DNA from: an uncultured Roseobacter sp.
Lineage (GTDB): Bacteria; Pseudomonadota; Alphaproteobacteria; Rhodobacterales; Rhodobacteraceae
Direction of reading: 5' to 3'
DNA length: 64,000 bases
NCBI RefSeq assembly: GCF_947491795.1
Contig: NZ_CANLKW010000002.1
Location: 872,139 to 936,138, forward strand
Position numbers and translations under genes: made by a program. Positions 43,250 to 52,494 of this stretch are shown here, in pieces. A model generated the notes under the pieces. The model was given only the letters and a program-made list of their open reading frames with translations. It had not been told where the DNA came from and searched no databases. The stretch's first letter is position 1, and the number at the start of each line of letters is the position of its first letter.

Positions 43250-43328
43250 GAGGACAGATTTCCAATCCTCATGGATAGATTGCAAGAATAAATTTTCTAA
43301 ATCATCGGGCGCTTGCTAGCCTGGCCCG
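43250..43328. promoter_or_regulatory. Short divergent control region between LysR and BtpA-like genes
   Basis: 79 bases, with an AT-rich core near 43281-43303. LysR proteins usually bind T-N11-A palindromes in such a place; several partial matches exist but none stands out. There is no clear ribosome-binding site before the rightward ATG at 43329, so that mRNA may be nearly leaderless. Confidence 0.4.
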
Positions 43329-44075
43329 ATGAAGCGCGATGAATTCCACAAACTGTTCAAATCCCCGGGGCCTGTTGTGTTGCCGGTCATTCATGTCCTG
43401 GACACCGCCCGGACCCTGCGCAACGTGCGCGAAGTGATCAGCGCCGGGGCGGCGGGCTGTTTTCTGATCAACCATGATTTCGAACAGGAGCGTCTGCTGC
43501 CGGTGATCCGTGACGTGCGCGCGGCACATCCCGCGCTGTGGATGGGGGTGAATTTTCTGGCCGTGACGGGCCGGGATGCCTTTCCTGTGCTGGGGCGTCT
43601 GGCCGCAGAGGGTGTGGCGGTGGATGCCTATTGGGCCGATGATGCGCGCATTGACGAGCATGGCCACAACGCCGAGGCGCAGAAGATCGCGCAGGTTTAC
43701 GCGGACAGCGGCTGGGACGGCCTGTATTTCGGGGGCACCTGTTTCAAAAAGCAGCGGCCAGTGGCACCGGAGCACTATGCCGATGCCGCGCGCCATGCCT
43801 GCGGGTTCATGGATGTGGTGACCACATCCGGTGTCGCCACGGGAGAGGCCGCAGAGCAGGGCAAGACAGACAGGTTTCGCGCAGCCATCGGGGACAGGGC
43901 GCTTGCGCTGGCCTCGGGCGTGACACCCGAAAACGCCGCGACCTATGGCGATGTGGACTGCTTTATGGTGGCCACTGGGATCAACGCGCCGGGCAATTTC
44001 TATGACATCGACCCTGAACGGCTGGACAGGCTGATGCAGGTCACATGTGCCCTGGGCAGAGGAGAGACAGAATGA
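43329..44075 (+). CDS. BtpA/SgcQ-like TIM-barrel protein
   Basis: A 248-residue protein with an aldolase-type barrel pattern: VVLPVIHVLD at strand 1, AGAAGCFLINHDF, WMGVNFLAVTGRDAFPVLGR, VDAYWADDARIDE, and the end loops ALASGVTPENAATYG and VATGINAPGNFYDID, which look like a phosphate-binding pair. This resembles the BtpA/SgcQ family, whose chemistry is poorly known. The stop overlaps the start of a phosphoribosyltransferase gene by four bases (ATGA), so the two probably act together on a phosphoribosyl compound (inference). Confidence 0.7.
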   Translation: MKRDEFHKLFKSPGPVVLPVIHVLDTARTLRNVREVISAGAAGCFLINHDFEQERLLPVIRDVRAAHPALWMGVNFLAVTGRDAFPVLGRLAAEGVAVDAYWADDARIDEHGHNAEAQKIAQVYADSGWDGLYFGGTCFKKQRPVAPEHYADAARHACGFMDVVTTSGVATGEAAEQGKTDRFRAAIGDRALALASGVTPENAATYGDVDCFMVATGINAPGNFYDIDPERLDRLMQVTCALGRGETE

Positions 44076-44707
44076 CCGCACCGGACAAAGGCCCGCGCGA
44101 TGACCGCTGGTATCTGAACATCATGGCGCCCAACACAAAGGGCGATAAATTCGCCTGGCTGGACCCGACATCAATCTACATAAACGGCAATGCTTTCAAC
44201 GACCTGCTGGATGACCTGATGGCCGATCTGGAGGGCGTGGAATACGATGTGGTGGCCGGGCTGGACGCCATGGGGTTTGTGCTGGGAGCCGCCCTTGCGG
44301 CGCGCTCCGGTGTCGGGTTTCTGCCTATCCGCAAGGCCGGAAAGCTCTGTGTGGACACTGACAGGGTGACCTTTGGCAACTATTCAGGCCGCACCCAGGA
44401 GATGGAGATGCGCACACCGGCCTTTGCGCCGGGAACGCGCGTCCTGCTGGCCGATCAGTGGGTGGAAACGGGCGGGACGATGGACGGCGCGATCCGGCTG
44501 GTAGAGCGGCAGCAGGGCGTGGTCGCGGGCCTGCTGGCCATCGCCATCGAAGAAAACGCGCGCACCGCAGAATACCGCGCCACCTGGCCGTGCATCTCGG
44601 CCGTGGTGCCCGGCTCACGCTGGCAGAGCGAATGCAACAGGCAGACCCTGTCGAGCTTTGCGGCGTATCGCCCTGAAATGGCGTTTCCCGGTCAGACGGG
44701 CACCTGA
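44072..44707 (+). CDS. Phosphoribosyltransferase (adenine PRT-like)
   Basis: A 211-residue type I phosphoribosyltransferase. The PRPP loop reads TRVLLADQWVETGGTM (about residues 125-140), close to the adenine PRT pattern with Asp followed by acidic and Thr-Gly-Gly-Thr elements. FVLGAALAARSGVGFLPIRKAGKL is the usual preceding strand and PPi loop. It would join a base to PRPP, or run in reverse. Unlike plain Apt, it has an extra N-terminal part (APNTKGDKFAWLDPTSIYI). Coupled to the BtpA-like gene; its end overlaps the opposing DUF1989 gene by 16 bases. Confidence 0.85.
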   Translation: MTAPDKGPRDDRWYLNIMAPNTKGDKFAWLDPTSIYINGNAFNDLLDDLMADLEGVEYDVVAGLDAMGFVLGAALAARSGVGFLPIRKAGKLCVDTDRVTFGNYSGRTQEMEMRTPAFAPGTRVLLADQWVETGGTMDGAIRLVERQQGVVAGLLAIAIEENARTAEYRATWPCISAVVPGSRWQSECNRQTLSSFAAYRPEMAFPGQTGT

Positions 44708-45366
44708 AACTGAAGCATATCCGGGGCCACACCTGCGCCGTTGACGGGCGTCATATCCTGTGGGCAGGCGGACATCACAGCGATGACAGGCGTCTCTGCG
44801 CGCAGGGTGACGTGATCGCCGGGGGCCGAAACGGGGGGTGCGAAATGCACGGATCCGTCTGCGCCGATGGGCACGTTCATCCATATATTAAAGGGCGCAG
44901 GCACCCGCGGGGCCTGCAGCCCGATGGCCGCCAGTGCCATGCGCAGATTGTCGGCACAGTTGTCGTGATAGCCCGCGCATCCCAGGTCGCGGTAGCGCGC
45001 GGGATCGCAGGAAGCGACGACCGTGTCATGCACCCCGGGAGAGCTGTCCTCTGTCAGCGTCATCAGGGGGCGGCGCAGGCCGGAGACAAGCGCGTCGCCC
45101 GGTCTGGGAAAGACCGAGCCCAGCGATGTATGCAGATGCGCCATGGACAGATGCTCGGACAGATCCTCTGCCGCAAAGGCCCAGAAATCACAGACCTGAT
45201 GGCCGCTGGGATTGAGGATGCGCAGCTGTTGGCCCGCGCGCAGGCGCAGGGCGATCCCGCAGCGGGCGGGGAGTGTGTAAAGACGCCCCGGCGCGGGCGT
45301 GCCGTCGGGCGAGACGGCAAGATGCGGTGTCTGGTTGGTGCCGCCGGAAGGGTCGGTATCTGGCAT
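44692..45366 (-). CDS. DUF1989 (urea-carboxylase-associated family) protein
   Basis: A 224-residue protein starting at ATG 45366 (MPDTDPSGGTNQTPHLAVS) with GAGG eight bases upstream; the frame is open further but that part covers the iteron array and is not coding-like. Family marks: HQVCDFWAFAAEDLSEHLSM, TSLGSVFPRPGDALVSGLRR, AGYHDNCADNLRMAL and NIWMNVPIGADGS. Proteins of this family occur beside urea and guanidine carboxylases, where pairs act as carboxyguanidine deiminases. A single copy without a carboxylase nearby is less clear. It fits the nitrogen-compound theme of this insertion. Confidence 0.85.
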   Translation of the reverse strand: MPDTDPSGGTNQTPHLAVSPDGTPAPGRLYTLPARCGIALRLRAGQQLRILNPSGHQVCDFWAFAAEDLSEHLSMAHLHTSLGSVFPRPGDALVSGLRRPLMTLTEDSSPGVHDTVVASCDPARYRDLGCAGYHDNCADNLRMALAAIGLQAPRVPAPFNIWMNVPIGADGSVHFAPPVSAPGDHVTLRAETPVIAVMSACPQDMTPVNGAGVAPDMLQFQVPV

Positions 45367-45676
45367 GAGGGTCGCCTCTGGAGTGTTTCGTCTGTGGTAG
45401 CCCTTTGCCGGCGATCTGAAAAGTGCGGGCGGGGCCTGGCACCGTGCGGTGCGGGTTAACGGGGCGGACGCGCAACGGCTGCGCGCGCTTTGGGGGCCCG
45501 GGGAGAGATTTTGCCCGGAATGCCTGCACAGACTGGCAAAAGGCACGTCGGTATGACGTCGGTAAAACGTCGGTATTACGTCGGTGCGCGCGTCGGTTTT
45601 TGCCCGCGATCGGGGGGTTAAACGACCGCGCGCTGTGAAAAGGTTGATGAGCGGTAAAGCTGGCCCGGACGGGCGC
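45367..45676. other. Gene-free stretch holding iteron array C
   Basis: About 310 bases between the DUF1989 gene and a membrane protein gene, both on the minus strand. Apart from the iteron array I see no gene, clear promoter or terminator. Confidence 0.5.
45546..45597 (+). repeat. Iteron array C: five CGTCGGT units
   Basis: CGTCGGT starts at 45546, 45557, 45568, 45579 and 45591: steps of 11, 11, 11 and 12 bases, the same as array A. All five units are perfect here. The box five bases upstream (45528-45540) keeps TGG-x-AAA but is otherwise weak. Confidence 0.9.
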
Positions 45677-46720
45677 TCAGAGCGGCGAGATGCCGCCCGC
45701 AAAGGCCGCGAGGATGGGCGAGGTCAGGGCAAAGCCCGCGCGCAGGTAATCTGCGGCCCCCTCTTTCAGCCCGCGTTCAGAGCGCCAGGACTGGGTGTCG
45801 GGCGGCTCGCCTGCCATATCCGCATCGCCCGCGCGCCGGGCCAGTGCCTTGACCCGGCCATCCAGGATAAAGGCAACGGGCAGATAAAAGCTGAGCATCA
45901 GCAGGCTGAAATAGGTGCCTGTATAGAGTGCCGCCGAGAGCAGTACAGCACTATAGGCATCGCGCGCGTCACCCTGGACCAGCGGCAGAGGCCAGTAGAT
46001 CCAGCTGGCGGCATAGAGCATGCCAAAGGACAGAACGAGGCCCGACAGATACAGCTGCTGGCGCATGTGCCGCAGGTTTTCGGCCAGAAGTGCTGCTTCC
46101 TGCTCGATATCCGCGCAGGGGCGGTTGTTGAGGCAGAGGATCATGCCCACGATGATGGCCCCCAGCGAGAGGCCTGCGAAAATATTGACCACGCCGACGA
46201 CGCTGGCAAACATCGAGATGACGGGCGCGGTGCCGCAGGGGCCCATCAGCCAGGTGTCGTCGGGGCTGGCGCAGTCTTTGAGCGTGCCGCGGGACAGGAC
46301 GCCCTCGAACACCTCTTTGCCCAGCCGGTCATAGACCTGCCCGCCGGTCACATCGCCGAAACCGCGCAAGGTGGGCAGGGCCGCGAGGGTGAGCACAAAG
46401 AGAAAGGCCGCAATGGCGGCGATGCGCGTGCCCCTTGTGGTGGGGCGTGCGAGCGTGATGCACAGCATTGCCGCCGCCAGCACCGACAGCGCGCCAAAGA
46501 GCCAGGTGGCCGCAAGGAAGCGATAACGGCCCGCGGCCTCCAGCCAGTCCTGGCCTTCGGTCAGGATGGAGGCAGGCACGTTCAGATCGCGGGGCATCAG
46601 GTTGCCGCCGATGAATTTATGGGTGGAAAAGGTGATCACGGGCACAAGGATGATCGCGAAACAGCGCAGGGGGACCTGGCGTGGCGGTGTGGCTGTCGGC
46701 GTCGTGGCAGTCGTGGTCAT
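45677..46720 (-). CDS. Hypothetical membrane protein, 347 aa
   Basis: A 347-residue inner-membrane protein I do not recognise. About six hydrophobic spans: residues about 20-36, 66-90, 100-118, 168-195, 228-250 and 262-288. A periplasmic or cytoplasmic loop at about 125-165 has two Cys (DCASPDDTWLMGPCG), which suggests a disulfide and so a periplasmic side. The C-terminal 60 residues are polar and end in a short hydrophobic piece. No transport or catalytic motif seen. Confidence 0.65.
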   Translation of the reverse strand: MTTTATTPTATPPRQVPLRCFAIILVPVITFSTHKFIGGNLMPRDLNVPASILTEGQDWLEAAGRYRFLAATWLFGALSVLAAAMLCITLARPTTRGTRIAAIAAFLFVLTLAALPTLRGFGDVTGGQVYDRLGKEVFEGVLSRGTLKDCASPDDTWLMGPCGTAPVISMFASVVGVVNIFAGLSLGAIIVGMILCLNNRPCADIEQEAALLAENLRHMRQQLYLSGLVLSFGMLYAASWIYWPLPLVQGDARDAYSAVLLSAALYTGTYFSLLMLSFYLPVAFILDGRVKALARRAGDADMAGEPPDTQSWRSERGLKEGAADYLRAGFALTSPILAAFAGGISPL

Positions 46721-46935
46721 GGGGACAGGAATAGCACGGATTTTCGCATTGTGGGGATTCTGTTCGCAGGTGGCTGCGCCGGGGGCAGGTGAGGGCGTTT
46801 TTTTTTCTTTCCGGCGGGGGCCTGAGCGGCAGGGGCCTGCGGGCGATTTGGCTTTGGGGCCGCCGTTGTTTCCATGGTATCAGGTCCCGGGTGTCAGTTA
46901 CCGGCACACCTGGATTGAAACGCACAGAATACTGA

Positions 46936-47772
46936 GTGGGAACGGCATTGTTTGGGGAAGGTCTGATTGAGGTTTTCGGCGCCGGGGCCGCGTTGATCGC
47001 GGTGCTTGGCGCTTTCTGGAAAGGTGACGACGCCATATCTCAGGACCTGCGCGAGGATATCGCGATCAGACTGTTGCTGCTGGAGCCGCAGCGACAGGCT
47101 TTTCCGGACGTCCGGCGGTTTGTTCTGGCGTGGCTGAACTTTGTCTTTGGCAGCAGCCATCTGAGCGTGAAGTGTGGCTTTATGTCGACGTTCGTGAGTG
47201 TTTTCCTGTTTTCAGTGACGTACTACTTCATCGCCGGTTTCTCATTCGTGGCATTGCTTTTTGACGCGCCGGACCTGTTTTTGTTTCTTCTCATCGCCCT
47301 GTGCTTTGTCAATGTGGTCGCGGACTACCTGTCGTTGTGGAAATCCCGGCAGTTGCTGAGCAGTGACTGGCCCCCGGCGGTATTGCTGGTGATGGATGTG
47401 GTTCTGACGGCCGTCATTTCCGGGTCCATTCTGATGATTGCGCTGACGCAGCTGGGCAACTTTATGGGTCCGGGTATTGTCAACTTTAACGGCGGCTTCG
47501 TGCCGGAAATCAGGCTACTGTTTTCGACAATCCCGTCAGAAGATGTGGGCAGGTATATGATGTCGGCCTTTCTGACCACATTTGTCACGGTGGGCTGGAG
47601 CCTGCTGGCGCTGGCCGGGTATTATGGGTTGCGGTGGTCCGCGAGGCTGCTGCCGGTTCTCAAATACGCGCTGCCGATACAGTCCAGACCTGTCCGGTCT
47701 ATCGGTGTGTTCCTGACGGGCGGTGCCCTGGTGCTGCTGCTGATTGCCAGGGCGGTGCAGGCGGTGGGATAA
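46936..47772 (+). CDS. Hypothetical membrane protein, 278 aa
   Basis: A 278-residue membrane protein I do not recognise. The start is uncertain: GTG 46936 has no clear ribosome-binding site, and a TTG at 46948 is possible. An N-terminal helix (GLIEVFGAGAALIAVLGAFW) is followed by a soluble helical part (DDAISQDLREDIAIRLLLLE) and then about four to five further spans, including FVSVFLFSVTYYFIAGFSFV. It is the last gene of the 17-kb insertion before rpmC. Confidence 0.6.
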   Translation: MGTALFGEGLIEVFGAGAALIAVLGAFWKGDDAISQDLREDIAIRLLLLEPQRQAFPDVRRFVLAWLNFVFGSSHLSVKCGFMSTFVSVFLFSVTYYFIAGFSFVALLFDAPDLFLFLLIALCFVNVVADYLSLWKSRQLLSSDWPPAVLLVMDVVLTAVISGSILMIALTQLGNFMGPGIVNFNGGFVPEIRLLFSTIPSEDVGRYMMSAFLTTFVTVGWSLLALAGYYGLRWSARLLPVLKYALPIQSRPVRSIGVFLTGGALVLLLIARAVQAVG

Positions 47773-47954
47773 ACCACCCTGGTTTTGCCGGGCCCGGTCG
47801 TGTTGTCCGGGGCGGCCCGGGCCGTGCGGGTAAAACTGTGCGGATCGCTGCGCTGCCCCTGACGGTTTCAGGCCGCCGTGGTCTCTGCAGATACCGGCAA
47901 CGCAGCTTGTGGTGCGGGACGGGCAGAGTGGTGATTTGCCAATGGAATAAGGGG

Positions 47955-47983
47955 TTGCCAAGGCTGCGCAAGCCTCCTATACG
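47955..47983 (+). promoter_or_regulatory. Promoter of the spc piece starting at rpmC
   Basis: TTGCCA (47955-47960), 17-base spacer, TATACG (47978-47983), about 80 bases before rpmC. The -10 is identical to that of the str promoter at 16459. Confidence 0.75.
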
Positions 47984-48063
47984 GCCCCTTCATCATGGAC
48001 TCCACGGGAATCAGGGTGACGCACTTACTGCGGCCTGCCCGTGATGTTGAAAGGAAAAAGGCG

Positions 48064-48270
48064 ATGAACGCCAAGGAATTGCACGACAAAACGCCTGACC
48101 AGCTGCGTGAAGAGCTGGCCAATCTGAAGAAAGAGCAGTTCAACCTGCGCTTCCAGCAGGCCACCGGCCAGCTGGAAAACCCTGCACAGCTGCGCATTGC
48201 CCGCCGGAACGCGGCGCGTGTCAAAACTGTACTGAATCAAAAAGCAGCAGCCGCTGCTGCGTCCGAATAA
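48064..48270 (+). CDS. rpmC: 50S ribosomal protein L29
   Basis: A 68-residue L29, a helical hairpin near the tunnel exit. The ATG at 48064 ([19 protein letters not shown]) has AAAGGA upstream. It ends with an Ala-rich tail. Normally it follows rplP directly; here it starts its own transcription unit. Confidence 0.96.
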   Translation: MNAKELHDKTPDQLREELANLKKEQFNLRFQQATGQLENPAQLRIARRNAARVKTVLNQKAAAAAASE

Positions 48271-48281
48271 GGAGAGCACAC

Positions 48282-48521
48282 ATGCCCAAGCGTATTCTGT
48301 CCGGCGTCGTGACCTCCGACGCAAATGCACAAACAGTGACCGTATCCGTAGAGCGCCGCTTTACGCACCCGGTTCTGAAAAAGACCATCCGTAAGTCCAA
48401 AAAGTACCGGGCGCACGATGAGAACAACACATTTAAAACGGGCGACGCCGTCCGCATCATTGAATGTGCACCGAAGTCTAAGACCAAACGCTGGGAAGTG
48501 CTTGAAGCCGCTGAGGCCTGA
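48282..48521 (+). CDS. rpsQ: 30S ribosomal protein S17
   Basis: A 79-residue S17, an OB-fold rRNA binder. Conserved [20 protein letters not shown] and the [18 protein letters not shown] end. A GGAG site sits in the short gap after rpmC. A 72-base gap follows before rplN. Confidence 0.97.
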   Translation: MPKRILSGVVTSDANAQTVTVSVERRFTHPVLKKTIRKSKKYRAHDENNTFKTGDAVRIIECAPKSKTKRWEVLEAAEA

Positions 48522-48593
48522 AGCTCTAACAGCTAAATCGAAACCCTGGGGACACGGCCACGCATCGGCCCCCCAAAGGTCGGGAGAAACCAA

Positions 48594-48962
48594 ATGATCC
48601 AGATGCAGACCAACCTGGATGTTGCTGACAACAGCGGCGCGCGCCGTGTTCAGTGCATCAAGGTCCTGGGTGGTTCCAAGCGTAAGTACGCGTCCGTCGG
48701 CGACATCATTGTCGTGTCGGTCAAGGAAGCCATCCCCCGCGGTCGTGTGAAAAAAGGCGATGTCCGCAAGGCCGTTGTCGTTCGCACCGCCAAGGAAGTC
48801 CGCCGCGAAGACGGCACAGCGATCCGCTTTGATCGCAACGCTGCTGTCATCCTCAACAACAACAACGAGCCCATCGGTACACGTATCTTTGGCCCGGTTG
48901 TGCGTGAGCTGCGTGCGAAAAACTTCATGAAAATCATCTCGCTCGCTCCGGAGGTGCTGTAA
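48594..48962 (+). CDS. rplN: 50S ribosomal protein L14
   Basis: A 122-residue L14, which forms bridges to the small subunit. Starts [20 protein letters not shown] and has the conserved [20 protein letters not shown] and [20 protein letters not shown] segments. Confidence 0.97.
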
Positions 48963-48964
48963 TC

Positions 48965-49276
48965 ATGGCTGCTAAACTTCGCAAAGGTGACAAGGTCATC
49001 GTGCTGGCCGGCAAGGACAAGGGCAAGACAGGCAATATCACGTCTGTTGACCCGAAAACCGGCAAGGCCATCGTGGACGGTGTAAACATCTCCATCCGCG
49101 CCACCCGCCAGTCCCAGACATCCCAGGGCGGTCGCATCCCCAAGGCGATGCCACTGGATCTGAGCAATCTGGCGATTGTTGACAAGAACGGCAAAGCGAC
49201 CCGCGTCGGCTTCCGCATGGAAGGTGACAAGAAGGTCCGTTTCGCCAAGACCACAGGGGACGTGATCGATGCTTGA
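48965..49276 (+). CDS. rplX: 50S ribosomal protein L24
   Basis: A 103-residue L24, an early assembly protein with a KOW motif ([20 protein letters not shown], residues 4-23). The stop lies eight bases inside the rplE gene, so the two are translationally coupled. Confidence 0.97.
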   Translation: MAAKLRKGDKVIVLAGKDKGKTGNITSVDPKTGKAIVDGVNISIRATRQSQTSQGGRIPKAMPLDLSNLAIVDKNGKATRVGFRMEGDKKVRFAKTTGDVIDA

Positions 49277-49832
49277 TTCCGCAACCTACACACCCCGTCT
49301 GAAATCTGTCTACCGCGACAGCATCCGTGCCGCTCTCAAAGAAGAGTTCGGCTATAAAAACGAGATGCAGATCCCGCGTCTGGACAAGATCGTCCTGAAC
49401 ATCGGCTGTGGTGCCGAGGCAGTCCGTGACAGCAAGAAAGCCAAATCCGCGCAGGAAGACCTGACGCTGATTGCCGGCCAGAAAGCGCTGACCACAACGG
49501 CCAAGAAATCCATCGCGGGTTTCCGTGTCCGTGAGGACATGCCGCTGGGTGCCAAAGTCACACTGCGCGCTGACCGTATGTACGAATTCCTCGATCGTCT
49601 GATCACGATTGCAATGCCCCGTATCCGCGACTTCCGCGGCGTATCGGGCAAGTCTTTCGATGGCCGCGGCAACTATGCCATGGGCCTCAAAGAGCATCTC
49701 GTGTTCCCGGAGATCAATTTCGACAAGATCGATGAGAACTGGGGAATGGACATCGTAATCGCCACCACGGCGAAAACCGACGCTGAAGCAAAGGCACTGT
49801 TGAAAGCGTTCAACATGCCGTTCAACAGCTGA
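49269..49832 (+). CDS. rplE: 50S ribosomal protein L5
   Basis: A 187-residue L5, the 5S rRNA binder. Conserved [36 protein letters not shown] and [20 protein letters not shown]. Overlaps the end of rplX. Confidence 0.97.
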   Translation: MLDSATYTPRLKSVYRDSIRAALKEEFGYKNEMQIPRLDKIVLNIGCGAEAVRDSKKAKSAQEDLTLIAGQKALTTTAKKSIAGFRVREDMPLGAKVTLRADRMYEFLDRLITIAMPRIRDFRGVSGKSFDGRGNYAMGLKEHLVFPEINFDKIDENWGMDIVIATTAKTDAEAKALLKAFNMPFNS

Positions 49833-49848
49833 TCGGGAGGATATAGAT

Positions 49849-50154
49849 ATGGCTAAAAAATCTATGATCGCACGCGAGAAAAAGCGTGAAGCGCTCGTGA
49901 AAAAGTACGCTGCCAAGCGTGCCGCGCTGAAAGAGATCGTGAATGACGAAAGCAAGCCGATGGAAGAGCGTTTCCGCGCCTCCCTGAAGCTGGCGAAGCT
50001 GCCCCGCAACTCCAGCGCTGTGCGTCTGCACAACCGCTGCCAGCTGACAGGCCGCCCGCACGCTTATTATCGTAAACTGAAAATTTCGCGGATCGCGCTG
50101 CGTGATCTTGGCTCGCAGGGCCAGATCCCCGGCATGGTCAAGTCGAGCTGGTAA
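49849..50154 (+). CDS. rpsN: 30S ribosomal protein S14 (zinc-free long type)
   Basis: A 101-residue S14 of the long type without the two CxxC zinc pairs. Conserved [20 protein letters not shown] and the C-terminal [26 protein letters not shown] lies upstream of the ATG. Confidence 0.97.
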   Translation: MAKKSMIAREKKREALVKKYAAKRAALKEIVNDESKPMEERFRASLKLAKLPRNSSAVRLHNRCQLTGRPHAYYRKLKISRIALRDLGSQGQIPGMVKSSW

Positions 50155-50166
50155 GGAGGGCACGCA

Positions 50167-50559
50167 ATGAACGATCCTATCGCAGACATGCTGACCCGTA
50201 TCCGGAACAGCCAGATGCGCGGCAAATCCACTGTCATGACACCGGCTTCCAAGCTGCGTGCATGGGTTCTGGATGTGCTCGCGGACGAAGGCTATATCCG
50301 CGGCTATGAGAAAACCACTGGTGCTGACGGCCACCCGGCCATCGAGATCAGCCTCAAGTATTACGAGGGCGAACCTGTTATTCGCGAGCTGAAGCGGGTC
50401 TCCAAACCCGGTCGCCGTGTTTACATGGGCGTCAATGACATCCCCGTTGTCCGTCAGGGCCTGGGCGTGTCGATTGTCTCCACCCCCAAGGGTGTGATGT
50501 CGGACCAGGCTGCACGCAGCGCCAATGTTGGCGGCGAAGTGCTCTGCACCGTATTCTAA
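50167..50559 (+). CDS. rpsH: 30S ribosomal protein S8
   Basis: A 130-residue S8, a primary 16S rRNA binder and in some bacteria the repressor of the spc operon. Conserved [12 protein letters not shown] at the start and [20 protein letters not shown] near the end. Confidence 0.97.
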   Translation: MNDPIADMLTRIRNSQMRGKSTVMTPASKLRAWVLDVLADEGYIRGYEKTTGADGHPAIEISLKYYEGEPVIRELKRVSKPGRRVYMGVNDIPVVRQGLGVSIVSTPKGVMSDQAARSANVGGEVLCTVF

Positions 50560-50569
50560 GGAGATCACG

Positions 50570-51103
50570 ATGTCTCGTATTGGTAAAAAACCGGTTGAGC
50601 TGCCCAGCGGTGTTTCCGCATCGGTCAGCGGCCAGACCATCGAAGTCAAAGGCCCCAAGGGCACACGTTCGTTCAGCGCCACAGATGATGTGGATCTGAA
50701 CGTAGAGGACAACGTCATCACTGTTGTACCGCGTGGCAAGTCCAAGCGCGCTCGTCAGCAGTGGGGCATGTCCCGCACACAGATTCAGAACTGTGTGACC
50801 GGCGTGACTGAAGGCTTTAAGAAAGAGCTGGAGATCCAGGGTGTGGGTTACCGGGCGCAGATGCAGGGCAATACCCTGAAGCTGAACCTCGGCCTGTCCC
50901 ATGACGTGGATTACACCGCACCCGAGGGTGTGACTGTAACTGCTCCGAAACAAACCGAGATTGTGGTGGAAGGCATTGACGAACAGCTTGTTGGTCAGGT
51001 TGCCGCGAACATCCGTCAGTGGCGTAAGCCCGAGCCCTACAAGGGCAAAGGTATCCGCTACAAAGGCGAGTTTATCTTCCGCAAAGAAGGCAAGAAGAAG
51101 TAA
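50570..51103 (+). CDS. rplF: 50S ribosomal protein L6
   Basis: A 177-residue L6 with two related domains. The ATG at 50570 ([19 protein letters not shown]) follows AAGGAG by six bases. Conserved [20 protein letters not shown] and the C-terminal [16 protein letters not shown]. Confidence 0.97.
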   Translation: MSRIGKKPVELPSGVSASVSGQTIEVKGPKGTRSFSATDDVDLNVEDNVITVVPRGKSKRARQQWGMSRTQIQNCVTGVTEGFKKELEIQGVGYRAQMQGNTLKLNLGLSHDVDYTAPEGVTVTAPKQTEIVVEGIDEQLVGQVAANIRQWRKPEPYKGKGIRYKGEFIFRKEGKKK

Positions 51104-51114
51104 GGACCGCAAAA

Positions 51115-51474
51115 ATGGCAAACAGCAAAAGAGACCTGTTCCTCAAGCGCCGTCTTCGCGTCCGGAACAAACTCCGCAAGGTCAACGCAGGTCGCGTGCG
51201 CCTTTCGGTTCACCGCTCGAACAAGAACATCTCCGTTCAGCTCATCGACGACGTGGCAGGCACAACACTCGCCTCCGCATCGACACTCGAGAAAGACCTG
51301 GGCGTTGTGGGCAAGAACAACATCGAAGCAGCCACCAAAGTGGGCACGGCCATTGCCGAGCGCGCCAAAAAGGCCGGTGTTGAAGAAGCCTATTTCGATC
51401 GTGGCGGTTTCCTCTTTCACGGTAAGGTCAAGGCAGTTGCCGACGCCGCGCGTGAAGGTGGTCTGAAGATATAA
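51115..51474 (+). CDS. rplR: 50S ribosomal protein L18
   Basis: A 119-residue L18, which carries 5S rRNA with L5. Conserved [20 protein letters not shown] and the [20 protein letters not shown] end. A 104-base gap follows before rpsE. Confidence 0.97.
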   Translation: MANSKRDLFLKRRLRVRNKLRKVNAGRVRLSVHRSNKNISVQLIDDVAGTTLASASTLEKDLGVVGKNNIEAATKVGTAIAERAKKAGVEEAYFDRGGFLFHGKVKAVADAAREGGLKI

Positions 51475-51578
51475 AAGACCTGTGGAGGGCTTTGCGGCCC
51501 TCCCGATGATCCGGGGGCATTGCGCCCACCAGGATTGAGACAATGGGCCCGTGTGCCCGCATACCAAAGGAGGCCTGA

Positions 51579-52154
51579 ATGGCCAGAGACCAGAACCAGC
51601 GGGGCCGTCGCGATCGCGATGAGGCACCGGAATTCGCAGACCGTCTGGTCGCGATCAACCGCGTTTCCAAAACCGTCAAGGGCGGTAAGCGCTTTGGCTT
51701 TGCAGCCCTCGTCGTTGTCGGCGACCAGAAAGGCCGCGTCGGCTTTGGCAAAGGGAAAGCCAAAGAGGTGCCCGAGGCAATCCGCAAGGCAACCGAGCAG
51801 GCCAAACGCCAGATGATCCGCGTTCAGCTGCGCGAAGGCCGCACGCTGCACCACGATATGGAAGGCCGTCACGGCGCCGGCAAAGTGGTCATGCGGACAG
51901 CACCTGAAGGTACCGGGATCATCGCCGGTGGTCCGATGCGTGCCGTTTTCGAGATGCTGGGCGTCAAGGACGTTGTGTCCAAGTCCATCGGCTCGCAGAA
52001 CCCGTACAACATGATCCGCGCCACCATGGACGGTCTGAAAAAAGAATCCAGCCCCCGTTCGGTCGCGCAGCGTCGCGGCAAGAAAGTGGCCGACATTCTG
52101 CCCAAGCGTGAAGACGCCGTGGACACATCCGCGCAAGTGGCTGAGGAGGCATAA
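51579..52154 (+). CDS. rpsE: 30S ribosomal protein S5
   Basis: A 191-residue S5, involved in decoding fidelity. The double-stranded-RNA-binding part is near residues 20-85 ([37 protein letters not shown]), followed by [20 protein letters not shown]. The C-terminal tail is slightly longer than in enterobacteria. AAAGGAGG lies upstream. Confidence 0.97.
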   Translation: MARDQNQRGRRDRDEAPEFADRLVAINRVSKTVKGGKRFGFAALVVVGDQKGRVGFGKGKAKEVPEAIRKATEQAKRQMIRVQLREGRTLHHDMEGRHGAGKVVMRTAPEGTGIIAGGPMRAVFEMLGVKDVVSKSIGSQNPYNMIRATMDGLKKESSPRSVAQRRGKKVADILPKREDAVDTSAQVAEEA

Positions 52155-52156
52155 TC

Positions 52157-52345
52157 ATGGCCAAGACAATCGTGATCAAGCAGATCGGCTCTCCGATCCG
52201 CCGCCCCGCCAAACAGCGTGCAACGCTGATCGGCCTTGGGCTCAACAAAATGCACCGCACCCGCGAGCTGGAAGATACACCTTCTGTACGCGGTATGATC
52301 AGATCAATCTCGCACATGGTCGAGATCGTTGAGGAAAAAGGCTGA
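52157..52345 (+). CDS. rpmD: 50S ribosomal protein L30
   Basis: A 62-residue L30: [20 protein letters not shown] then [19 protein letters not shown]. Starts two bases after rpsE. In most bacteria rplO follows; here a terminator ends the unit and rplO is 2.5 kb further on. Confidence 0.97.
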   Translation: MAKTIVIKQIGSPIRRPAKQRATLIGLGLNKMHRTRELEDTPSVRGMIRSISHMVEIVEEKG

Positions 52346-52352
52346 ACAGCCA

Positions 52353-52360
52353 TTAACCAT
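52353..52360 (+). promoter_or_regulatory. TTAACCAT word, weak CtrA half-site candidate
   Basis: TTAACCAT directly after rpmD and before its terminator, about 135 bases before the acyltransferase gene. Given its place before the terminator it may be chance. Confidence 0.2.
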
Positions 52361-52380
52361 AAAGTGCTGTAAACATCTGA

Positions 52381-52407
52381 AACCCCCGGATTTTCCGGGG
52401 GTTTTTT
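52381..52407 (+). terminator. Terminator after rpmD
   Basis: AACCCCCGGA (52381-52390) pairs with TCCGGGGGTT (52394-52403), followed by a run of six T (52402-52407). Confidence 0.95.
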
Positions 52408-52494
52408 CATGTTTGTTTAACCCTCGTGTCCGATAAAATTTTCAACAAATCCGACGGGTCATTTTCGGGTTTGGGGTGGGGCAGAGGATGACGC

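Noticed and set aside
45367..45702. N-terminal extension of the DUF1989 frame through the iteron array
   Set aside because: The frame is open, but the extension has no family similarity, covers the 11-bp array, and a well-placed ATG with GAGG exists at 45366.
31031..47954. A prophage or classic genomic island in the rplP-rpmC gap
   Set aside because: No integrase, transposase, phage gene, flanking direct repeat or tRNA is visible; the content is metabolic and surface genes.
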